Assembly: GCA_036736205.1 (NCBI GenBank)
Contig: DAINMX010000051.1
Location: forward strand, 1-33,934
Direction: 5' to 3'
Source: XYA12-FULL-58-9 sp001798605
GTDB taxonomy: Bacteria > Myxococcota > XYA12-FULL-58-9
Length of the DNA stretch: 33,934 nucleotides
Every line of letters starts with the position of its first letter. Position 1 is the first letter of the stretch. A program made the translations under genes and the position numbers. This document shows positions 25,364 through 33,449 of the stretch, piece after piece. The notes beneath the pieces were generated by a model. The model was not told the origin of the DNA and did not search any database. It saw nothing but the letters and a program-made list of their open reading frames with translations.

Positions 25364-26182
25364 CTAGAAGAGAATGAATCCAAGGCCCGATTGGAAGAAC
25401 CAAAACTGAGACAAGTAGGTCTCATTGCCTTCGCCAAAATCGAACTCATCTAAGTAAAGAAGGCCTCGCGCCTCGGCGCGTAATGACAGCCAGTCAAGAA
25501 TGAAGACCTGCATCCCAACACCGACGGTGCCGTGGACTTTCATGTCATCGAGGAAACCACCGTCACCGAAACCATCGCCCGTCAAGGTGTAGTCGGACAC
25601 GCTGCGCGGTGAGCCAGACGTTGACGCCACCACCTCGCGGCGACCGTGCACGCCGGCACCGGCGACAATGAAGGCTTGCAGGTTGACGTCGATCTCGGAG
25701 ACAACATTGATCTTGCCATAGAGAGGTGCCCAAACAGCCAAGGCATCGATCACCCCCGTGATCTGCTTGTAGTCGGGAACCCTGTTGTCTGCGGTCGGAA
25801 ACAGACCACCGCCGCATGCGTTGGCCGAGGGGTCCATGCATTTCTGCATGATGTTGCCGATGATGCCGCCTTCGTCGGTGACAATGTTGGTCAGCTGGCC
25901 GTGCATCAACCCTACTGCAATCGCAGCACCAAGGGTGTCCGTGAATGAATAGTCAAACTCCAACAAGCCACCCATGTGATTGGTGTACTTGTCGATGATG
26001 CTGGAGGCGAACAACAACGACAGCTGTCCACGCCCCTTGGTGGGGTGAGCGATGTCGAGGATCAGCGGCGCGTCTTTGAAATCCGAATCTCCGAACGGAT
26101 CATCGAAGTACTCGGGCGGGGAAGCGTTCGCCCCCGGGGATGCCAGAAAAATCAAAACAAAGAGAACTGATGCGTTGCGCAC
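25364..26182 (-). CDS. gltB: GltB/NfsB-like outer-membrane beta-barrel, first gene of the glt-like operon
   Basis: 272 aa from GTG 26182, which has GAGGAG about 10 bases upstream and gives a clean signal peptide (RNASVLFVLIFLASPGANA). A later stretch has barrel-type strands: RGQLSLLFASSIIDKYTNHM, GLLEFDYSFTDTLGAAIAVG, LQAFIVAGAGVHGRREVVA, HGTVGVGMQVFILDWLSLRA, and the chain ends in the aromatic beta-signal QSGLGFILF. It probably pairs with the following gltA-like protein, with which it shares size and architecture. It is the first gene after a 269-base gap and so is likely preceded by the operon promoter, though I see no convincing one. A and B assignments could be exchanged. Confidence 0.62.
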   Translation of the reverse strand: MRNASVLFVLIFLASPGANASPPEYFDDPFGDSDFKDAPLILDIAHPTKGRGQLSLLFASSIIDKYTNHMGGLLEFDYSFTDTLGAAIAVGLMHGQLTNIVTDEGGIIGNIMQKCMDPSANACGGGLFPTADNRVPDYKQITGVIDALAVWAPLYGKINVVSEIDVNLQAFIVAGAGVHGRREVVASTSGSPRSVSDYTLTGDGFGDGGFLDDMKVHGTVGVGMQVFILDWLSLRAEARGLLYLDEFDFGEGNETYLSQFWFFQSGLGFILF

Positions 26183-26317
26183 TTTCTCGTTGCTCCTCAC
26201 CAATGAGCCTGCCCTGGGCGTCGCGATTTCGTTGCCTGGGCAGGGCTCCGCCAAAATTGACGGGTTTTCTTAGCACAAGGGGCTTTGCGGGGGCAATCGT
26301 GATCGACTGTGGTATTT

Positions 26318-26336
26318 TGTAGGTGCCTGTAGGTGC
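26318..26336. promoter_or_regulatory. Two 9-bp direct repeats one helical turn apart, upstream of the glt-like operon
   Basis: TGTAGGTGC occurs at 26318-26326 and again at 26328-26336, a 10-bp period, so both copies face the same side of the DNA. It lies about 135-155 bases before the first gene of the operon. A poor promoter-like pair on the minus strand (TTTCCC, 17 bases, TACAAA) has the repeats in its spacer. This could be an activator site. Alternatively it is a chance duplication. Confidence 0.3.
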
Positions 26337-26451
26337 AGGGGAAATCGAGATTCTGCGGCAAACAGAACCGGGTAACCTTTGTCTGGAGAATTATTCAACA
26401 AACTCAAGGCAATTTGTGCGTTCATAGGAACCAGGGCGACTCGGGTGATGG

Positions 26452-26994
26452 TCAACGGCCGCCGCCACCTACCAGCTCCTTCAATGTGCTGCTCTGGACA
26501 AAATAAAAGATCGACTGACCAAAACGAACGCAATCGCCTGAGTGCAGCAAAGCTGGAGTGTGCGGCTGCAGCCGGTTGCGATTGATATGGGTGCCGTTGG
26601 AGCTGCCGACGTCCTGAACCGATACCGAATTGTCAGATAAATCGATCTCGAAATGGGCGTGAACGTTGGAGATGGCTGGGTCGTCGATGACGATGTCGGC
26701 GGTGGAGGCTCGACCGACAGTCACGTACTCCCACATGCTCTCCTCGCGTTGAATGATGGGCAGCACCACCGACTCATCGGCGATCTGTTGACGAAGCTTG
26801 TCGAGTTGCTCAGCCCGCTCCGCCCTCATCATGCGAATCGTCTCGTGTTGGAATATCATGGTGCCATCGCGTCCTCTGGCGCTTGGGGAACGCACCAACA
26901 CTTCTTTGAGATCAGAAGCGCCGACGAGAAAGGTATTGGCACCGAGGGCCTTGATACTTGCGGGATTGTCCACCAATTGCGCAAAAGTGAGCAT
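26452..26994 (-). CDS. FHA domain protein
   Basis: 180 aa from ATG 26994. Residues about 90-170 form a forkhead-associated domain with its standard landmarks: VGRASTADIVIDD (GR, then conserved strand), ISNVHAHFEI (SxxHA), DVGSSNGTHINRNRL (GSSNGT). FHA domains bind phosphothreonine peptides, so a Ser/Thr kinase partner is expected. None is in the window. The ~85-residue N-terminal part (MLTFAQLVDNPASIKALG ...) matches the leader style of short myxobacterial FHA proteins. The frame stays open to a GTG at 27102, which would lie 3 bases from the opposite gene's start, so I prefer the internal ATG. It precedes the glt-like operon on the same strand, 269 bases away. Confidence 0.82.
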   Translation of the reverse strand: MLTFAQLVDNPASIKALGANTFLVGASDLKEVLVRSPSARGRDGTMIFQHETIRMMRAERAEQLDKLRQQIADESVVLPIIQREESMWEYVTVGRASTADIVIDDPAISNVHAHFEIDLSDNSVSVQDVGSSNGTHINRNRLQPHTPALLHSGDCVRFGQSIFYFVQSSTLKELVGGGGR

Positions 26995-27105
26995 CCCGAT
27001 CTCAATAGCCCGTTTCACCTCCTCAGGCAACGCGGGCAATGTTGCCGTCAAAATCAGACAGATCGACCGCTGGAGAGAAACACCGAATTGCGGTATGAGC
27101 ACACG

Positions 27106-27546
27106 ATGGCAACGCTAAAAGACATCATTCTCGCAGAAGGTCGACGACCACTGGTTGTTTCAGATTGCGTGCGTTTGATCGACGACGAAGTCTCCGCCAA
27201 GAGTGGACTCACAGGCCTCGCCGTCAAAGGTGGCTACGCCATCGTCAAGAAGATCAAACCGGGAATCATCCCCGACGCCGTGGAACACATGCTCGACGAT
27301 TTCGTCGACAAGCTCGAGCCGTTCTACGCAGAATTCCTGAGCCAAGGCGGTGCGGCCATCGAGCCGTACTTCAAAAGGAGAGACAACGAGATCGCCAACG
27401 CCCTTCTCGGCGTCACCGACTCACGGGCGGCACGCAGCAGCCATAATACTCTAAAGAAGGCCTACGAAAAGCTACGCCCTACCGGCATCAAGCACACCGC
27501 AGCAGCCGTACCCGGCCTCGCCCGTTTGATTGCCAAGCACACCTAA
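27106..27546 (+). CDS. DUF6918-like protein
   Basis: 146 aa, soluble and helical: MATLKDIILAEGRRPLVVSD, IDDEVSAKSGLTGLAVKGGY, AIVKKIKPGIIPDAVEHMLD, DFVDKLEPFYAEF, then LGVTDSRAARSS and LKKAYEKLRPTGIKHTAAAV. The repeated helical pattern, the KKIKPGI motif and the length fit the DUF6918 family as I remember it. Function unknown. The gene is divergent from the FHA gene with 111 bases between the chosen start codons and ends 12 bases before the convergent matrixin gene. Ribosome-binding site is weak. Confidence 0.7.
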   Translation: MATLKDIILAEGRRPLVVSDCVRLIDDEVSAKSGLTGLAVKGGYAIVKKIKPGIIPDAVEHMLDDFVDKLEPFYAEFLSQGGAAIEPYFKRRDNEIANALLGVTDSRAARSSHNTLKKAYEKLRPTGIKHTAAAVPGLARLIAKHT

Positions 27547-27558
27547 AAAGGCTGTTCA

Positions 27559-29697
27559 TCACCGACTGTTCGCACACCGTCGGCGGTGCCTGCGCCTTAT
27601 CAGGGCTGGCAGGAACAGGAGAGCATTCAAGAACCAATCCCCAGGTTTGGCAGCTACCGCGGAGCAACAACCGCTGGACTCCACTTCCTCTAGGCCAGGT
27701 GGATCCACGGGACCGCGCCGTGGCCAACACCAACCTTCGCCGTCGATGGTGCGGCAGGCGAATCCACCGTCGGTTGCGCCGTCACCGTTGACGTCGATGT
27801 TACCGGGGCAGCCGACCGCCGTGACAGGATCGCACCACCGGGAACAGGCTGCGTCATCGTCAATCTCCAGGCATTTCCCGGAATCACAATCGTCGTTGAC
27901 ACGGCAGGCAACTCCGACGTCGTACATGGTAGGATCTTCGGATGGCAAACACGCCTGGGCGCTCTCCCAATCATCGCTCCCGCAGCAGACGCTGAAAGTA
28001 TTGGAACAGTTATCACTAAAATTCACGCAGGTATCACCGGCGGAACAGCTGCCGCACATCTCGTAGCACTTCGCCAAGGACGACGCCTCAAAGAAGAAGC
28101 AACCGGCACCATCCTCGCACACCGATTGTTCAGGCTGCACGCAGGATTCTCCAATTCGGCGAATGTCAAAACAACCGCCGTGCACCGCCTGCGAATCGAC
28201 GCCCACACAAGCGCCGTAGTCGTCGACACGATTGCAGCATGTCATGTTGTCGTCTCGGCAGGGGGAATCGGTCTGATTGCAGTACTGCACGCAGTTGCCC
28301 GCTTGCCCCTCGCAACGCGCCTTAAACACAAAACAGATGAGGCCGGGGCCGCACGAGCGAAACCAGTCGTCGTCGGGCTGGGTGGAGGTATTCTCATTAT
28401 AACAGGGCTCATTGAGCATGCCGCGATACTCCGACGAGCCACACAGCGCCGGATCCGGTGGCCAACAAACGCTCCAACCATCATCGGCCACAACACAGTC
28501 CATTCCCGACGGGCACGGGGCACTCGCTCCCACTTCACCGTTGGACAGAAGCTCCGTAAAACAGGTCCGCGAGCACAGGCCATCGCCGCTGTCGTCTCGC
28601 ACACAAATGCCGCTCGCACATTGCGAGCCCTCTGAACAGGGCGCACACAAATCACGAGATTCACCGGTGCTCGGATCAACCACGTCACTGACGCCATCGC
28701 CATTGTCGTCACCGCCCCCCGTCATGTGTGGACCCGGCCTGCAAAATCGCTCGCCAGCGCTGCTGGTTGCGCAAATAAACGCGGTGGGACACTGGGATGT
28801 GGTCGAACAGGTGGCCGCGCACCAACCCCACATCGAGTCCGCCGAGTAACCGGTCGGCTTGATACAGGTGTGCCCCGCGGGGCACTGACTGGTGGCGGCA
28901 CACTGCTCACCGGTGTCGCGATCATTGGGATCGGTCAAGGATGCGTCTCTAGGCGGATAGACAGCGCACAGTCCGGCGCGCTCGTGCTCACTTAGCGCGG
29001 TGCGCACGTTGGTTCCCGACCCCTCGGGAAACATCACCGCATCGGTACACATCACATGGTTGAAACCAATGAAGTGACCGGCCTCGTGCAGAGCCACACT
29101 CTCGATGTCGAAACAGTTGGCAGCCCCCGCTGTGCAGCCGCTGGCACCGACGCGCCATCCAAAGTTCTCGGCATTGAATTCCATGTCGGCGTCGACGGTG
29201 AAGCCGGTGTCTGGAATCGACAGGGTTGTGGTCAGGGCCACGGTCTTGGAGTCCGCGATTCCTTCCCAATTCTGCGTGACAAAGTAGATGATGCTTTGAG
29301 CGTCGTCCAATTTGCAGCCGCCAGTACACTCTTCGTTGCAAGCACCTCCCGTCGCGCATGACCAGACGTCACCCCGATCCCGATTCTCATAGTCGTTGTA
29401 TGAGTCCTCGACGAGGATGTCGGGACTGAGATTGCCCGCACAGCGATGGTTCATCCATGTGATAAAGGCGGTCGACACCGCATCGAGATCGGCATTGTTA
29501 GAGATTGACGGCGCGCCATCCCGTTGCTGGCGGAAAAGAACAGGAAGAATGCCCACCGCGTCCCATTGGGCTGGCCAGTGATCGCCGCGGGGAAAATAGG
29601 TGACCCCGCTCGCGCCGCAATCGAGGACGGAGTTGTCAATGGCAGCCTGCACCGACCCCGACAGGCAGCTCATCAATAGTATGAGCCTAACTCTCAT
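27559..29697 (-). CDS. Secreted matrixin-type zinc metalloprotease with MYXO-CTERM-like tail
   Basis: 712 aa. Signal peptide MRVRLILLMSCLSGSVQA. The catalytic matrixin domain (about 40-250) contains the zinc site HEAGHFIGFNH with His204, Glu205, His208 and His214, followed by Met222 in AVMFPEGSG, the Met-turn. Residues 260-650 are a long Cys-rich region made of EGF/disulfide-type modules (CPAGHTCIKP, CSEGSQCASGICV, CRVNDDCDSGKCLEI). The C-terminus, SGCCSAVAAKPGDWFLNALL then RRRHRRR, has the Cys-helix-Arg pattern of MYXO-CTERM sorting signals, suggesting surface anchoring by a myxosortase. Start ATG overlaps the stop of the upstream small gene (ATGA). Substrate unknown. Confidence 0.88.
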   Translation of the reverse strand: MRVRLILLMSCLSGSVQAAIDNSVLDCGASGVTYFPRGDHWPAQWDAVGILPVLFRQQRDGAPSISNNADLDAVSTAFITWMNHRCAGNLSPDILVEDSYNDYENRDRGDVWSCATGGACNEECTGGCKLDDAQSIIYFVTQNWEGIADSKTVALTTTLSIPDTGFTVDADMEFNAENFGWRVGASGCTAGAANCFDIESVALHEAGHFIGFNHVMCTDAVMFPEGSGTNVRTALSEHERAGLCAVYPPRDASLTDPNDRDTGEQCAATSQCPAGHTCIKPTGYSADSMWGWCAATCSTTSQCPTAFICATSSAGERFCRPGPHMTGGGDDNGDGVSDVVDPSTGESRDLCAPCSEGSQCASGICVRDDSGDGLCSRTCFTELLSNGEVGASAPCPSGMDCVVADDGWSVCWPPDPALCGSSEYRGMLNEPCYNENTSTQPDDDWFRSCGPGLICFVFKARCEGQAGNCVQYCNQTDSPCRDDNMTCCNRVDDYGACVGVDSQAVHGGCFDIRRIGESCVQPEQSVCEDGAGCFFFEASSLAKCYEMCGSCSAGDTCVNFSDNCSNTFSVCCGSDDWESAQACLPSEDPTMYDVGVACRVNDDCDSGKCLEIDDDAACSRWCDPVTAVGCPGNIDVNGDGATDGGFACRTIDGEGWCWPRRGPVDPPGLEEVESSGCCSAVAAKPGDWFLNALLFLPALIRRRHRRRCANSR

Positions 29698-30284
29698 GGC
29701 TTCACCGTCCCTGGGTCCGGCAGGCTCACACCAATGCCGTCCATGTGTTGCCTGATGCGAGCAATGAACGTTGTCAGAGGAACGTCCCGGAGCTCAACGG
29801 TTTGGTGGCGAACGAGGGTGCCGGTCGGGTCAACCATCGCCAAGCCCTGCGCTTCGCGGAACACTCGAAAAATCCCATCCTTGGCTTGGCGTACCCTTAA
29901 CAGACCGAAAGAAAGCCCGATGGGGCGAAAGACTGTCCCAGCACGCTCGAGGAAACCAAAGATCATGTCACCGCCGACCATCTCCGGTGAGCCTGCGGTG
30001 TGCGCCGCCAGACCGTTTGGCAGGTGGCCACCGGGTACCTCGACGATCACTACTTGGTTGGCTTTTGGCCCGCGCAAGGCCTGATGCACTTGAACGTGAG
30101 CTTGGGTAGCAATGACCCCGTTTTCATGAATGACGGTATTGGTTTGAATCACCGTCCCCACAACGATGGCGTCCGACTCCCGAACCAGCTCGGCCTCCGG
30201 CAGTGCAATGATGGTGGTGGCATCGGCACGAGCAGCAATGCCCAACCCGACGACAGCAAGGAGAACACCGTGCACCCACTTCAT
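29694..30284 (-). CDS. Small secreted protein coupled to a matrixin gene
   Basis: 196 aa from ATG 30284, with GAGGAG about 5 bases upstream. Signal peptide MKWVHGVLLAVVGLGIAARA, then DATTIIALPEAELVRESDAI and VVGTVIQTNTVIHENGVIAT, a beta-rich domain with ALRGPKANQVVIVEVPGG, GDMIFGFLERAG. This pattern resembles a family that I recall as often encoded beside bacterial matrixins, of unknown function. The stop overlaps the matrixin start by 4 bases, so production is coupled. It may inhibit, chaperone or anchor the protease (inference only). Confidence 0.7.
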   Translation of the reverse strand: MKWVHGVLLAVVGLGIAARADATTIIALPEAELVRESDAIVVGTVIQTNTVIHENGVIATQAHVQVHQALRGPKANQVVIVEVPGGHLPNGLAAHTAGSPEMVGGDMIFGFLERAGTVFRPIGLSFGLLRVRQAKDGIFRVFREAQGLAMVDPTGTLVRHQTVELRDVPLTTFIARIRQHMDGIGVSLPDPGTVKP

Positions 30285-30506
30285 GCTCACTCCTCTTCAA
30301 TTGGCCAACGACGAGACAGGGGTCCGTTTGGCCAGCAGAACCCAACTGCAGTCACGCTCCGTGGAAGTATCAGGGATGCGACCTCCGTGTTCAAGAATCC
30401 GCGCCGCCGATTTCGCCCACCTCCAGACCACCCAGACAGAGCCACCGGCAGAACAGAGTCCCCGGGACATACGTGACAACCCAGATTCTGGTTGAAATCA
30501 GCAAAA

Positions 30507-30530
30507 AACCTCCGAGGGATTCCGCAGGTT
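30507..30530. other. Hairpin with T-run on the minus strand, just ahead of the cyclase gene
   Basis: AACCTCCG (30507-30514) and CGCAGGTT (30523-30530) pair with one mismatch around an 8-base loop. On the minus strand it is followed by TTTTTT, like an intrinsic terminator. On the plus strand it is followed by GTTTGTT and lies 20 bases before the cyclase ATG 30551. It could stop antisense transcription or act as a leader hairpin. Its role cannot be told from sequence. Confidence 0.35.
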
Positions 30531-30550
30531 GTTTGTTATGATTGCGGCCC

Positions 30551-32194
30551 ATGAAGATGGCGCGCAAATACCCCGCCTTCTTGCTGTTGACAACAATGCT
30601 CACAGCAGCGGGGGTCTTCGCATCGGTACTCACCGTCTTGCGTTCGTCGATCATTCGCGAAATCAAGAAGAACGGCGCGGCAACTGTGGAAAGCTTTGCC
30701 AGCACCAATGCCCCATTCATGCTCACCTACCCCTCCGACCCCGAGCGCGTGCGTGCAAAGCTGCAGTTCAACCTGCTGGCCGTCGCCAAGAACACCGACG
30801 TCCTCAACGCCCAATTGGCCAACAACGAGGGCGTGATCATTGCCTCCCTGGTTCAGTCCGAACTCGACACCAAGACTTATCTTTCCACGGATATTCTCGG
30901 ACCGGACGCGGACCCCATCTACATGACCGCCGACAAGCATGCCTACGTCTTCCACTCGCAGGTGCGCTACGGACCCGATGTCCTGGGAACATTTGTCGTA
31001 ACGATGTCCCGCACTCCTCTCGAGCTCGCTCTGCGGCGCGCGACAACCCGCGCCATGATCTTCGCGGGGGGAATTGCGGCGGTGATGTGCATATTTGCCC
31101 TGCTCTTGGTGCGACGGGAGGTGCGCCCCCTCAAGCTCATGCGAGTTGCCTTGTCGCAGATCGCCAAGGGTGACTTCACGCAACGGGTGCCAGTCGAGCG
31201 CAACGACGAGATCGGAGAGTTGTCCGCAGCCCTCAATCGCATGTTGAAACGTTCGGAGCTGTTCTTCCACTACGTCGACAAGATGGTCATCGAACGGTTG
31301 GTGCAGGATGAGTCGCTCACCAAACCTGGTGGTCGCGAGCGAGACTTAGCCGTGATCTTCGGAGATATGCGTGGCTACACGGCCATGTCCAATCGCCGCA
31401 CCGCCGATGAAGTCGTTCACATCGTCAACACCTATTTCCACTTGTTCATCGAATGCATCGCCCACTGGGGCGGCGTCGTCGACAAAACCATGGGCGACGC
31501 GATCATGGCTGTCTTCGAACGGGCCGACAACGAGGGGGAAGAGGGCAACAAGCGCCGCGCCGTGTTGGCGCTGACCTATATGAAGGCCGCCTCACGGGTG
31601 CTCAATCGCTTCCTCATGATCAGGACCGCGAATGGCGAGCGCCTGGCCGTCGAGGCTTGCGAGTTCGGTTTCGCAATGGCCACCGGACGGGCCATCGTGG
31701 GCAACATCGGCTCACGCAGGCGCATGGACTACACGGTCTGCGGCCGGGTGGTGAACCTCGCTTCACGGCTCGAAGGTTTGACCAAGCACGGCGAAGTGAT
31801 CATCGACAATTTCACTCGACTCGGAACCAGTGACCTCATTCAATCAGAGCCACTCCCCCCAGTGCAGCCCAAGGGCTTCTCGGCAAAAGAAAGGGTAGTC
31901 CCGCATCGCATCGTCGGACTGTCCCCAGAGGAATCCCACAAGCTGCGCATTTATTTGAAGCAGATGTTCAACTTTGTGTTCCTGTCACAGATGGTCATTC
32001 CTCGCGACTTGCCCGTGGGTGAACACCGGCCCTGGTGCAACGAAGCTGAGATCCTCTTGCTCAAGATCATCGCCGAGACGCCTATCGAGGATTTTTTTGC
32101 CCGTGTGGATACCGTCACAGGCGAGTTCCTTCGCGATGCGCCTGCCGACGAGCCGACGCCGGCAGAGACGGACCCCACTGCCGCCCCAGCATAG
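30551..32194 (+). CDS. Membrane-bound class III adenylate cyclase with HAMP domain
   Basis: 547 aa. Two membrane helices (about 9-31 and 166-188) flank a ~130-residue extracytoplasmic sensor. A HAMP domain follows (about 189-240, ending EIGELSAALNRML), then the catalytic domain (about 262-440). Metal ligands are Asp272 (IFGDMRGYT) and Asp316 (MGDAIMAVF). Lys313 (DKTMGD) and Asp393 (RRMDYTVCG) are at positions that specify adenine, and Asn402 and Arg406 (VNLASR) are the transition-state residues, so the enzyme looks active and makes cAMP from ATP. A ~110-residue helical tail with DAPADEPTPAETDP is at the end. No clear Shine-Dalgarno site. TATGAT at 30537-30542 is too close to the start to be a normal -10 unless the transcript is nearly leaderless. 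Divergent from the matrixin pair. Confidence 0.9.
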   Translation: MKMARKYPAFLLLTTMLTAAGVFASVLTVLRSSIIREIKKNGAATVESFASTNAPFMLTYPSDPERVRAKLQFNLLAVAKNTDVLNAQLANNEGVIIASLVQSELDTKTYLSTDILGPDADPIYMTADKHAYVFHSQVRYGPDVLGTFVVTMSRTPLELALRRATTRAMIFAGGIAAVMCIFALLLVRREVRPLKLMRVALSQIAKGDFTQRVPVERNDEIGELSAALNRMLKRSELFFHYVDKMVIERLVQDESLTKPGGRERDLAVIFGDMRGYTAMSNRRTADEVVHIVNTYFHLFIECIAHWGGVVDKTMGDAIMAVFERADNEGEEGNKRRAVLALTYMKAASRVLNRFLMIRTANGERLAVEACEFGFAMATGRAIVGNIGSRRRMDYTVCGRVVNLASRLEGLTKHGEVIIDNFTRLGTSDLIQSEPLPPVQPKGFSAKERVVPHRIVGLSPEESHKLRIYLKQMFNFVFLSQMVIPRDLPVGEHRPWCNEAEILLLKIIAETPIEDFFARVDTVTGEFLRDAPADEPTPAETDPTAAPA

Positions 32195-32226
32195 TCACGT
32201 CACCGAGCACCGTGGGTCGTGATTCC

Positions 32227-33021
32227 TTAGAACGTGCAACCGGCAACGACGCCAGCAGGCCCAGGCAATAGGTACCATTCGACACCACTCACCTCGACGT
32301 TGCCGTAGTCAACTTCATACTTTGCGTAGTCGTCATGGATCCGTGTTGGCGTGGTCCAAATCTTGGCTTCAATGATGGCAAAACCTACAGCGAAACTGAC
32401 CAAAGACGTTTTCAATCGGTCTTTGTAAGCGCTGGAGCCTTCGTCGCGACTGTCGAGGTAGAAATAGATAACCACACTGCCGATGGCATTGCTGGCAAAA
32501 CCAATGATGTGATTGAGTAATGCCCGCTTTTTGATGACGTCCTGCCGGCTGTCTCCAAGCAACCGCTGTGCCTCGGTGAGCTTGAATTGACGTTGTTCGT
32601 CGGTATCGGCGGGCACGGCCTCGAGCTCATTGGGTGCAGTCGCAGAAACCAATGGAAAGATGAACTGAGTCGTCAACGCCAACATCGATTTGGCAGCGGA
32701 AACTATGTTATTCACCCGATCCGCATCGTCGTCCCAGCCGGCACCAGCGAGCACACCGGAACCAACCACAAACGCGGAGTAGAGTCCGATCCAGCCCCAA
32801 TACCAACCATTGGCATAGGTCTCTCCTTCGTTGAGCACTCTTTGAACATAATTGATGCGTTCCATCAGGTCGGCGTCCTCACCCTTCACCTCAGATCCAG
32901 CAGCAGGGCCAGCTTCGGTGGCGGCGTCGCTTGTCATCGGTTGCGACTCGGCCGAGCTCGGCGCGGCAGCCATGACACAGATCATTGCAAACACTGCCGC
33001 GACTGGACGGATCACCATCAT
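32227..33021 (-). CDS. Hypothetical exported membrane protein
   Basis: 264 aa, start at ATG 33021 with AGGGGG upstream (a second ATG follows directly). Signal peptide about 1-25 (MMVIRPVAAVFAMICVMAAAPSSA). An acidic linker is followed by a helix, and several hydrophobic segments: about 74-95 (WIGLYSAFVVGSGVLAGAG), 110-130 (MLALTTQFIFPLVSA), 170-190 (IIGFASNAIGSVVIYFYL), 203-218 (LVSFAVGFAIIEAKIW). The chain ends near a possible Cys (VVAGCTF). I do not recognise the family. It is convergent with the cyclase gene and 32 bases from its stop. No function inferred. Confidence 0.7.
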   Translation of the reverse strand: MMVIRPVAAVFAMICVMAAAPSSAESQPMTSDAATEAGPAAGSEVKGEDADLMERINYVQRVLNEGETYANGWYWGWIGLYSAFVVGSGVLAGAGWDDDADRVNNIVSAAKSMLALTTQFIFPLVSATAPNELEAVPADTDEQRQFKLTEAQRLLGDSRQDVIKKRALLNHIIGFASNAIGSVVIYFYLDSRDEGSSAYKDRLKTSLVSFAVGFAIIEAKIWTTPTRIHDDYAKYEVDYGNVEVSGVEWYLLPGPAGVVAGCTF

Positions 33022-33159
33022 CCACTACCCCCTGCGTTGGTTGGCGTATCCTACAGCACATGGCAGCCGGCAGAAACAGTGATACCCGAGACGTGCCGAG
33101 ACATGCGCGAAACCTGTAGGCATGGAGGCGAAGGCTGAGGAAATCGATTTGCCGTGGTA

Positions 33160-33188
33160 TTTACATTAGTATATATTTCTATTATGCT
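33160..33188 (+). promoter_or_regulatory. Sigma70-like promoter for vapBC, apparently leaderless
   Basis: TTTACA (33160-33165) and TATGCT (33183-33188) are 17 bases apart, and ATG 33195 follows only 6 bases after the -10 box, so transcription would start at or next to the start codon. No ribosome-binding site is seen. The region is very AT-rich compared with its surroundings, and autoregulation by VapB at this site would be usual for the family. Confidence 0.5.
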
Positions 33189-33194
33189 GTATGT

Positions 33195-33449
33195 ATGGCA
33201 TTGAGCATCAAATCCCCTGAGGCGGACCGGCTGGCGCGGGAGCTATCGCAGCATACCGGCGAAACCTTGACAGAGGCCATCGTGGTCGCTCTTCGGGAAC
33301 GGGTGGCGCGCTATCGACATCGCAAGATGAGCTCCTGTCGAAGAGAAAAGCTGCGGGCACTGCGACAAAGCATGAAGAATTTGCCAATCCTCGACCATCG
33401 GGGTGCCGAGGAGGTCATTGGATACGACGAATTGGGGTTGCCCAGCTGA
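33195..33449 (+). CDS. vapB: VapB-type antitoxin
   Basis: 84 aa. The N-terminal MALSIKSPEADRLARELSQH followed by TGETLTEAIVVALRERVARY is the ribbon-helix-helix pattern of Rv0623/PSK-type VapB antitoxins, which bind their own operator and neutralise the partner. The charged C-terminal part (HRKMSSCRREKLRALRQSM) would bind the toxin. The stop overlaps the vapC start by one base (TGATG), typical of translational coupling. Length and layout are normal for the family. Confidence 0.92.
   Translation: MALSIKSPEADRLARELSQHTGETLTEAIVVALRERVARYRHRKMSSCRREKLRALRQSMKNLPILDHRGAEEVIGYDELGLPS

Noticed and set aside
26183..26451. Sigma54 promoter for the glt-like operon
   Set aside because: No TGGCAC-N5-TTGCA match is visible on the minus strand in the gap.
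32195..32226. Possible terminator between the convergent cyclase and membrane-protein genes
   Set aside because: Only a weak TCACG/CGTGA pairing, with no T-run on either strand.
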